From CAWCLK01 sp963796225 (GTDB lineage Bacteria; Actinomycetota; Nitriliruptoria; Nitriliruptorales; Nitriliruptoraceae), in assembly GCA_963796225.1 (NCBI GenBank), contig CAWCLK010000038.1, positions 30,504 to 94,503 on the forward strand: a DNA stretch of 64,000 nt. The letters are read 5' to 3'. The notes under the pieces are model-generated. The model saw nothing but the letters and a program-made list of their open reading frames with translations. It searched no databases and had not been told where the DNA came from. Positions 58,449 through 64,000 of the stretch are shown here, in pieces; position 1 is the first letter of the stretch; each line of letters opens with the position of its first letter. The position numbers and the translations under genes are program-made.

Positions 58449-58754
58449 TCAGAACGAGTCGACCGTGACGGTCGTGTTGAGCTGGCGGTGGCCACGCCGC
58501 TTGTGCTGGCGGGACTTGTTCTTGTAGGTGGCCACGCGGAGCTTCTTGCCGCGCCCGTGCTCGGTGATGGTGGCCGAGACGGTGCGCCCCGCCACGTCCG
58601 GGCCGGCGGTGACGGCGCCGGCGTCGTCGACGACCATGACGCAGGGCAGGTCGACGGCGTCGCCGACCTGGCCGTCGAGCTTCTCGACGGTGAGCGTCTG
58701 GCCGGGCTCGACCCGGTACTGCTTTCCGCCCGTCGCGATGACCGCGTACGACAT
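58449..58754 (-). CDS. rplU: 50S ribosomal protein L21
   Basis: The 101-residue protein starts MSYAVIATGGKQYRVEPG and ends with the conserved KNKSRQHKRRGHRQLNTTVTV block. ATG 58754 is the start; the open frame upstream to 59480 is a shadow of the divergent gene. It heads the rplU-rpmA-obgE-proB operon. The 219-bp region before it must hold the operon promoter, but I cannot pick one out. Confidence 0.98.
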   Translation of the reverse strand: MSYAVIATGGKQYRVEPGQTLTVEKLDGQVGDAVDLPCVMVVDDAGAVTAGPDVAGRTVSATITEHGRGKKLRVATYKNKSRQHKRRGHRQLNTTVTVDSF

Positions 58755-58973
58755 GATGAGGCTCCTGCGAGGCGTGGTGCGAGCGCGCGTGGCGAGGCTG
58801 TGCCGGCGGCGCTGCCAGTGGACTGGCGTGGGAGGTGGGAACGTGACGAGCGGTGCCGGACAGGCGGCACCGCAGGAAGGCGAAGGGTACCGAGGCCCCT
58901 CGGGCGCGGCAACCGGGCGCCCGGCACGCGCCCAATAGGCTGCCGGGGCGCCACCGAACGAAGGGATCCTCCC

Positions 58974-59858
58974 GTGGCCGAGCGTCCGGACGCGTGCGCC
59001 GCGCTGGCTCGCGAGCTGCACGAGCCGCTTCCGGGGACCGCCCCGGTCGCCACGGGCTGGGTCCTGGTCGAGGACTCCGTCCCGTGGGGGCGCGACGCCC
59101 TCACCGAGGGGTCGCTGCCCGCCGACGCGGTCGCGGCGCTGCAGGCGGGTCTCGCGGCGGGACCGATCCGCCACCAGGCGATCCGACGTCCCGACCGCAG
59201 CCGGGGCGAGGGCCACACCGTCTTCCTGGTCCACGGCGGAGGGACGCCGTGGGCCCGCCGGCTGCAGGTGCCCACCGACGAGCTGGCGACGCTCGACCCG
59301 TCGGTGACGCTGTCGCCGGTGCCGCCGGACCTCGGCGAGCCCCACCACGACCCCATCGTCCTGGTGTGCACCCACGCGAAGCGCGACGCCTGCTGCGCGG
59401 AACGCGGCGGGCACGTCGCCCGCGCGGTCGCGGCCATGGAGCGCGACGCCACCTGGGAGACCTCCCACACCGGCGGCCACCGGTTCGCGCCCAGCGTGAT
59501 CCTGCTACCCGTCGGGGCGGTCTACGGGTTCATGGACGAGGTCACCACGCTGGCCGCGGTGACCGCCCTGCGCGAGGGGCGGCTCGCGCTGGACGGGTTC
59601 CGTGGGCGCGCCGCGGGCGAGCGGCACGTGCAGGCCGCCGAGGTCTGGGTCCGCCAGCACTACGCCCTGGCGGGCCTGCACGACGTCCTCGTGGAGGAGA
59701 CCGTCGTCGAGGGTGACGTGGCCCTGGTGCGCCTGCGCACCCCCGACGAGATGATGACCGTGCGGGTCCGGCGCAGTGAGCTCGACCCGCGCCCCGTCTC
59801 CTGCGGGGCCGAGCCCACCGTGCCGGACACCTGGGAGGTCGTCGACCGGGTCCGCTGA
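58974..59858 (+). CDS. Sucrase/ferredoxin-like (Apd1-type thioredoxin-fold) protein
   Basis: The 294-residue protein contains the family (PF06999) motifs: VCTHAKRDACCAERGG, which carries a C-x8-CC cluster, and WETSHTGGHRFAPSVILLPVGAVYG with two histidines. Characterised relatives such as yeast Apd1 bind a 2Fe-2S cluster through two cysteines and a histidine in this region. A redox role is likely; the partner is unknown. GTG 58974 starts the homology; it is divergent from rplU. Its stop lies next to that of the convergent cupredoxin gene. Confidence 0.85.
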   Translation: MAERPDACAALARELHEPLPGTAPVATGWVLVEDSVPWGRDALTEGSLPADAVAALQAGLAAGPIRHQAIRRPDRSRGEGHTVFLVHGGGTPWARRLQVPTDELATLDPSVTLSPVPPDLGEPHHDPIVLVCTHAKRDACCAERGGHVARAVAAMERDATWETSHTGGHRFAPSVILLPVGAVYGFMDEVTTLAAVTALREGRLALDGFRGRAAGERHVQAAEVWVRQHYALAGLHDVLVEETVVEGDVALVRLRTPDEMMTVRVRRSELDPRPVSCGAEPTVPDTWEVVDRVR

Positions 59859-59859
59859 G

Positions 59860-60734
59860 TCAGGTGCCTGCCGCCGCCGCCACCCGACCGCGCCGGCGCC
59901 GAGGGCGATCGCCAGGAGTCCCGCGACGACCAGCGGCCACGCGGTGCGGCCGGTCGCGGGCAGCTCGTCGTCGGCCGCGGCGTCGTCGCCCGCGGCGAGC
60001 GAGTAGGACAGCGGGGACACGACCACCTGGCCGTCGACGGTGACGGGCCCGTCCGCGCCGGGGAACTCGTAGGTCCCGGGCGTCCCGGCATCGACGTGGA
60101 GCATCGGCCAGACCGTCTGGTCGGAGGTCAGGGGCGTGTCCATCGGCACGGCCAGGTCGCTCGTCGTGCCCTCGGGGATCGCGGCATGCCCGAGGACCGG
60201 CCCCGGCGCCCCGTCCTGGTCGGCGTGCACGACCACGAACCCGTCGCTGCCCTCGATCGTGACCTCGTCGACGACGACCGTGGTGCCGTCACCGCTCTGG
60301 TCGCTGAGGGTGAGGCTGCCCGTGGCGGGCGCCGCCGTCGACGTCGGCGACGGGGCGGGGGTCGCCGTGGTCGTCGGTGTGGGCGAGGCGCTGTCCGCGG
60401 CCTGCACCACGACGGTGCCGCTCATCCCGACGCCGCCCGCGGCGCCGTGGATGGTGCAGTGGTAGCTGTAGGTGCCGGGCGTGTCGAAGGTCTGCTCGAA
60501 GGTGTCGCCGGTGGAGACGGCCTGGTCGAAGGAGCCGTCGTCCGCGGTGATGGTGTGGGGGTTGGTCCCGGTCACCGACCACGTGACGGTGTCGCCCGCG
60601 GTGATCGTGACGGTCTCGGGCACGAAGGCGTTGTCGGTCACCTCGACATCGGTCGACTGTGCCTGGACGAGCGTGGGCAGGGTCAGCAGCGCGGTGGTGG
60701 CGAACACCACCGTCAGGGTTCGGATCGTTCTCAC
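59860..60734 (-). CDS. Secreted cupredoxin with LPATG wall anchor (frameshift at C-terminus)
   Basis: After a signal peptide (VVFATTALLTLPTLVQA) comes a blue-copper domain with the full type 1 ligand set: H60 (NPHTIT), C93 and H96 (YHCTIHG) and M104 (GVGMSG). A threonine/proline linker (residues about 115-135) leads to a second beta domain (about 140-240), then LPATG (258-262), a hydrophobic helix (AWPLVVAGLLAIALGAGAVG) and WRRR: a sortase sorting signal. The frame does not stop there but runs on into the convergent gene; one base missing in the GGC-repeat near 59876 would give the TGA at 59860-59862. It is the third gene after the sigma and anti-sigma genes. An electron-transfer or copper-binding role at the wall is inferred. 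Confidence 0.8.
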
Positions 60735-60796
60735 GGCTCCCTCGCGAGGTCGGGTCCTTGGGGTACCGGTCCCTACGCACGGGAGCGCCGTCCGGT

Positions 60797-61462
60797 TCAG
60801 GCGGGCGGGGCGACCTCGAACGTGGCCAGGACGAGGCCGTCGGCCTCGGCCACCTCGATCTGGGCGAGGTCGTGGCGCTGGATCGCGCTGGCGCCCCGCA
60901 CGTACGCGTGGCCCGACGTCGTCCGGCCCCAGGTCCCGGCCTGCTCGCGGCGGCCGTCCTCGGACACGGTCCAGACCACGTACCGGTCCGCCGGCGGCAG
61001 GTCCTCGAGGTCCAGCTCGACGGTGGTCCCCCACTCCCACGCGAGGGCCGCGGCCGTCCCGTCCACGCCCGCGCTGGCCGTGGCGGGGCGCAGCACCCAC
61101 CGGTCCGGGGCGGGGGACGACGTCCACGGCGACCACGCGACCAGCAGCGCCAGGGCGGCCGCGGCTGCCAGGGAGGTCGCCACCCGCCAGCCGCGCACCT
61201 GGCGGCGCAGGCGCTGGCCCTCCTGCAGGGTGGTCGCGGTCAGCCGGGCGGCCAGGGCCGGCGACGGGATCAGGGAGGCGTCCGCGGCCTCGGCGGCGGT
61301 GAGGTGCTCGAGCAGGGGCGGCAGGGCCGACAGGCGCGCGAGCTCGTCACGGCACGCGGCGCAGTCCGCGAGGTGGGCCTCCACCTCGCGGCGCTCGTCG
61401 GGCTCCAGGGCCCCGAGCACGTACGCCCCGAGCGCCTCCCGGCGGTCGCGATGCTCGCTCAT
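60797..61462 (-). CDS. Zinc-finger anti-sigma factor
   Basis: The 221-residue protein has the N-terminal anti-sigma zinc motif H30-x3-C34-x2-C37 (EAHLADCAACRDE), one membrane helix (ATSLAAAAALALLVAW, near residue 105) and an extracytoplasmic C-terminal RskA-like domain (WTVSEDGRREQAGTWG). Such proteins hold their ECF sigma factor at the membrane and release it upon a signal. The ATG overlaps the sigma gene stop by ATGA, and the cupredoxin gene follows 62 bp later. Confidence 0.9.
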   Translation of the reverse strand: MSEHRDRREALGAYVLGALEPDERREVEAHLADCAACRDELARLSALPPLLEHLTAAEAADASLIPSPALAARLTATTLQEGQRLRRQVRGWRVATSLAAAAALALLVAWSPWTSSPAPDRWVLRPATASAGVDGTAAALAWEWGTTVELDLEDLPPADRYVVWTVSEDGRREQAGTWGRTTSGHAYVRGASAIQRHDLAQIEVAEADGLVLATFEVAPPA

Positions 61463-62031
61463 GTCACGACTCCTGCTTCCTCCAGCGACAGCCGCAGCGC
61501 GCGCAGCCCGTAGTAGACCCGGGACTTGACGGTCCCGGGTGGGACACCGAGACGGTCGGCGGCCTCGACCACCGTCAGGCCCTGGTAGTGGACCAGCAGG
61601 ATCGCCTCGCGGTGGTCCGCGGACAGCCGCGCCAGGCCGTCCGCGAGCTGCCAGGTCTCGATCGCCCGGTCGACGTCGCCGTCGGTCAGGGGCGCGTCCC
61701 CGTCCTCGATCGGTCGGACGGCACGCGGTCGGACGGCCCGGCGACGGTGCCGGTCGGTCACCAGGTTGCGGGCGATGCCGAACAGCCACGCACCCATGCT
61801 GCCGCGGTCCGGGTCGTACCGGTCGCTGGCCCGCCACGCGCGCAGGAGGGTGTCCTGCACGACCTCCTCGGCGGCCCCGCGGTCACCGAGCCGTCGGACG
61901 GCGTAGACGTACAACGCCCCGCCGTAGGCGGCGTGCAGCTCCTCGACGGAGGTGGGGTCCATGCCTTCTCGCCCGCCGGTGTCCGGTCCCATCATGCCCG
62001 GGGCTACGCGCCGCGGGGCGGTCCGGTTCAC
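61459..62031 (-). CDS. ECF-type RNA polymerase sigma factor
   Basis: The protein of 167-190 residues has sigma region 2 (AAEEVVQDTLLRAWRASDRYD and GAWLFGIARNLVTDRHRRR) and region 4 (LSADHREAILLVHYQGLTVVEAA and GVPPGTVKSRVYYGLRALR). Several starts are possible; homology begins at DPTSVEELHAAYGG, favouring ATG 61962 over the longest form from 62031. It forms a classical sigma/anti-sigma pair and probably controls its own operon, including the cupredoxin. It is related to the SigK/SigL group of actinobacteria. Confidence 0.92.
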   Translation of the reverse strand: MNRTAPRRVAPGMMGPDTGGREGMDPTSVEELHAAYGGALYVYAVRRLGDRGAAEEVVQDTLLRAWRASDRYDPDRGSMGAWLFGIARNLVTDRHRRRAVRPRAVRPIEDGDAPLTDGDVDRAIETWQLADGLARLSADHREAILLVHYQGLTVVEAADRLGVPPGTVKSRVYYGLRALRLSLEEAGVVT

Positions 62032-62071
62032 CGACGGGCACGACCCACGCGCCGTCGCGGTCGGGGACGGG

Positions 62072-63832
62072 TCAGGCGCGCAGCAGCTGCCAGGTCATCT
62101 TCGGCAGCAGGGTGAGGTCGCCGGTCGCCTCCCACTGGCACAGCAGCGGCCCGATCTGGGGCAGCGTGCGGCTGGTGTGGAACAGCAGCGGCTTGGTGGG
62201 CTGGCGGAAGGGACCGCGCAGCACGGCCTTCTGGATGTCCTCGAGCAGGTAGGTGTTGTGCACCTCGCCCCGCCCCGACTGGATGTCCTGGTTGGTGCTC
62301 CCGGGGTAGGCGCCCCACGGCATCGACACCGTCCCGTAGGGCAGCGCCGACCAGTGGTTGACCACCACCGAGCCGTACTCGAGCCGGTCGATGGCGCGCT
62401 CGACCGCGGCCGCGATCGCCGGGTCCTTCATCGACTGCGGGTGCACGATGATCGACGCCGACAGCGTCCCCCACAGCGTGTCGTTGGCGAAGTCCACGGC
62501 CTCGTCGAGGAAGTCCGGGACGCTGCGGGGCGCGTCGAGGCCGACCTCGCTGAACACGCCGCAGAAGGCCTCGGTGGTGAACGCGATGTCGTCGGTGTCG
62601 GTCTCGTCGACGTCGGGGATCAGCGTGAACGGCACCTGGTCGGGGCCGGCGGCGCCGTAGGTCTCGGCCTCGGGGTGGGCGTCGACGAAGGCCTGCCACC
62701 GGTCCCGGGCCCCCGGGTAGTAGGGCACCCGCGGCTCGGCGCGCTGCAACGAGTCGCGGATGGCGTCGAGCAGGTCGTTGCGGCGGTTCCACGACGCGTG
62801 GGTGATGATCGTGCGGGCCGCGATGCAGTTGAACCCGCCGTTGTTGACCAGCATCGAGGCGATGTAGTCACCGTGGTAGGCCAGGTCGCGGGGCGACCAC
62901 GGGCCGGGCACCACGATCACGGGGCTGACGTTGCCGAGCTCGGACGTGATCGGCTTGGTGTTGACCGGCTCGTCGGCGGCCTTGCGGCGCGCCCCCTCCT
63001 CGCCGGTGCCGTACACGATGGCGTCGTGGGTCTTGTCGGAGCCGGTGATGTGGATCTCGTCCACGCCGTCGTGGGAGGTGCAGTAGGCCCCGATGTCCCC
63101 GCCGCCGTAGACGACGCGCAGCACACCGGCGTCGACGAACACGCGGAACGCCGCCGCCAGGTACGGGCCCACGTACTCGTTGACCGGGTTCATCTTCAGC
63201 AGGCAGACGCGGTTCTCGTCGAACAGCTTGGTCAGCACGTCCATCGGCGGGATCGAGCTGACGTTGCCCGCCCCGAGCACGCAGGCCACGCCGCCGGACG
63301 CGCCAGCCTCCGCCTCGTCCACCTCCTCGCGGTAGATGCGGCCCATGCGCGCCTCGACCTCGGCGCGGTCGACGCCGGGCATGATGCGGACCTCGCCCTT
63401 GAACCCGGGCAGGGCCACCTGGTCCTTCCAGTCGGTCGGGTAGACGTCGACCACGACCTGCCCGTCGGGGCGGGTGCGGATGCCCGGGGGCTGGGGCCGG
63501 CCGGTCGCCTGGATGTCCTCGAGGGTCTCGGCCAGCAGCCGCAGGTTGCGGATCACCGCGTACGGGCCGCTCACCCAGTCCTCGCCCATGTGCGGCGAGT
63601 CCCGGTCGATGCCCTTGTGCACCGCCCCCGCCAGCGCCCACGCAGGGGCCGCGTCGAGGGTGTCCTGCATGGCCTGGCGCAGCATCGTGATGCGCTCGGC
63701 GACCGGGGTGTCGACCCACGTCTTGGTGTGGTCACGCAGTTCGGCGACGGCCGCGTCGACCTCCTCGCGGGTGGAGGGCGGCAGGTCGTGCTGGCCCTCC
63801 GGGATCGCGATCGTGCCGCGGGTGTCGCTCAT
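62072..63832 (-). CDS. Aldehyde dehydrogenase family protein, long divergent form
   Basis: The 586-residue protein has an ALDH fold: the nucleotide-binding stretch VACVLGAGNVSSIPPMDVLTK, a glutamate in ITSELGNVSP (usual motif xELGG) and a cysteine in LVNNGGFNCIAART at the position of the catalytic thiol. It is about 100 residues longer than standard ALDHs. The second glycine of ELGG is replaced and the region around the cysteine is unusual, so it may act on an uncommon substrate or be an acyl-CoA-forming type. Nothing nearby suggests a pathway. Two palindromic sites precede it. Confidence 0.8.
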   Translation of the reverse strand: MSDTRGTIAIPEGQHDLPPSTREEVDAAVAELRDHTKTWVDTPVAERITMLRQAMQDTLDAAPAWALAGAVHKGIDRDSPHMGEDWVSGPYAVIRNLRLLAETLEDIQATGRPQPPGIRTRPDGQVVVDVYPTDWKDQVALPGFKGEVRIMPGVDRAEVEARMGRIYREEVDEAEAGASGGVACVLGAGNVSSIPPMDVLTKLFDENRVCLLKMNPVNEYVGPYLAAAFRVFVDAGVLRVVYGGGDIGAYCTSHDGVDEIHITGSDKTHDAIVYGTGEEGARRKAADEPVNTKPITSELGNVSPVIVVPGPWSPRDLAYHGDYIASMLVNNGGFNCIAARTIITHASWNRRNDLLDAIRDSLQRAEPRVPYYPGARDRWQAFVDAHPEAETYGAAGPDQVPFTLIPDVDETDTDDIAFTTEAFCGVFSEVGLDAPRSVPDFLDEAVDFANDTLWGTLSASIIVHPQSMKDPAIAAAVERAIDRLEYGSVVVNHWSALPYGTVSMPWGAYPGSTNQDIQSGRGEVHNTYLLEDIQKAVLRGPFRQPTKPLLFHTSRTLPQIGPLLCQWEATGDLTLLPKMTWQLLRA

Positions 63833-63915
63833 GGGCTGCTCCCAGTGCTCGAGGGGTCACGGGCCGAGGATAAGACAATCCGGCCCGAATCGTCTCACTC
63901 GCCCCCACCAAACAG

Positions 63916-63999
63916 AATCTGGACTCCAGCCCAGTTTCTCGCGGCAGATCGTCGCCCCCCCGGCGTGGTCGCGACGAAATCTGGGCACAGGTCCAGATT
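63916..63999. promoter_or_regulatory. Paired palindromic sites upstream of the aldehyde dehydrogenase gene
   Basis: CTGGA-C-TCCAG (63919-63929) is a palindrome, and ATCTGG-N8-CCAGAT (63979-63998) is a second, wider one. In addition AATCTGGAC at 63916-63924 is the exact reverse complement of GTCCAGATT at 63991-63999. Two related sites about 65 bp apart upstream of a gene suggest operators. The remaining sequence from 63833 to 64000 holds no gene. Confidence 0.45.
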
Positions 64000-64000
64000 C

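Overview
The window is 64 kb of very GC-rich DNA (well above 70% by eye) packed with genes on both strands, many joined by 4-nt ATGA or GTGA stop/start overlaps. The gene content points to a free-living, salt-tolerant actinobacterium. The markers are a complete ectABCD operon, a protein with cell-wall-binding type 2 (CWB2) repeats, a LigB-type ATP-dependent DNA ligase, a very large NAD-glutamate dehydrogenase, and the actinobacterial gene order around rpsT-lepA-hemW, holA-comEC-comEA-degV-leuS and rplU-rpmA-obgE-proB. CWB2 repeats together with ectoine genes make Nitriliruptoria (Euzebya/Nitriliruptor relatives) my best guess, but that is inference. I see no prophage, insertion sequence, CRISPR array or plasmid gene; the window reads as core chromosome.

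Layout. 0-2.3 kb: small membrane proteins and an ATP-dependent DNA ligase. 2.3-5.9 kb: ectoine/hydroxyectoine operon with a leader that carries a palindrome. 6-8.4 kb: a secreted CWB2-metallophosphatase and a DUF1269 protein. 8.4-12.5 kb: enoyl-CoA hydratase, HemW and an acyl-CoA oxidase-like enzyme. 12.6-14.7 kb: a secreted CocE/PepX-type hydrolase ending in an LPATG wall-sorting signal, then two tandem inverted repeats. 14.7-19.3 kb: RNB ribonuclease, LepA, ribosomal protein S20. 19.4-30 kb: NAD-glutamate dehydrogenase, HolA, the ComEC/ComEA DNA-uptake proteins, DegV, an epoxide hydrolase-like enzyme. 30-35 kb: LeuS, a helix-hairpin-helix protein with a histone H1-like tail, tRNA-Ala(GGC), a UPF0316-type membrane protein, an FAD oxidoreductase. 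35-40 kb: a class A penicillin-binding protein, then (reverse strand) nadD-LCP-rsfS-histidine phosphatase. 40-45 kb: a polar amino acid ABC transporter and a divergent TrpB2. 45-52 kb: an alpha/beta hydrolase, two oligopeptide-type permeases, a VWA/CoxE protein, a lipoprotein, an MFS transporter and a MoxR ATPase. 52-59 kb: SDR, DUF2207/LemA pair, proB-obgE-rpmA-rplU. 59-64 kb: a ferredoxin-like protein, a sigma/anti-sigma pair leading into an LPATG-anchored cupredoxin, and a long aldehyde dehydrogenase-family protein.

The strongest pattern not explained by ordinary annotation is that at least 16 genes, including essential ones (leuS, nadD), are intact only if the reading frame steps by one base at one or more internal points. 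I locate about 22 such points, on both strands, and nearly all are +1 (one extra base). No shared slippery motif is visible, so residual insertion errors in the assembly are the likeliest cause. Because of this the affected genes are annotated across the slip as single CDSs. Two conclusions depend on it: the LPATG anchor on the CocE-type hydrolase and the LPATG cupredoxin at the end of a sigma-factor operon.
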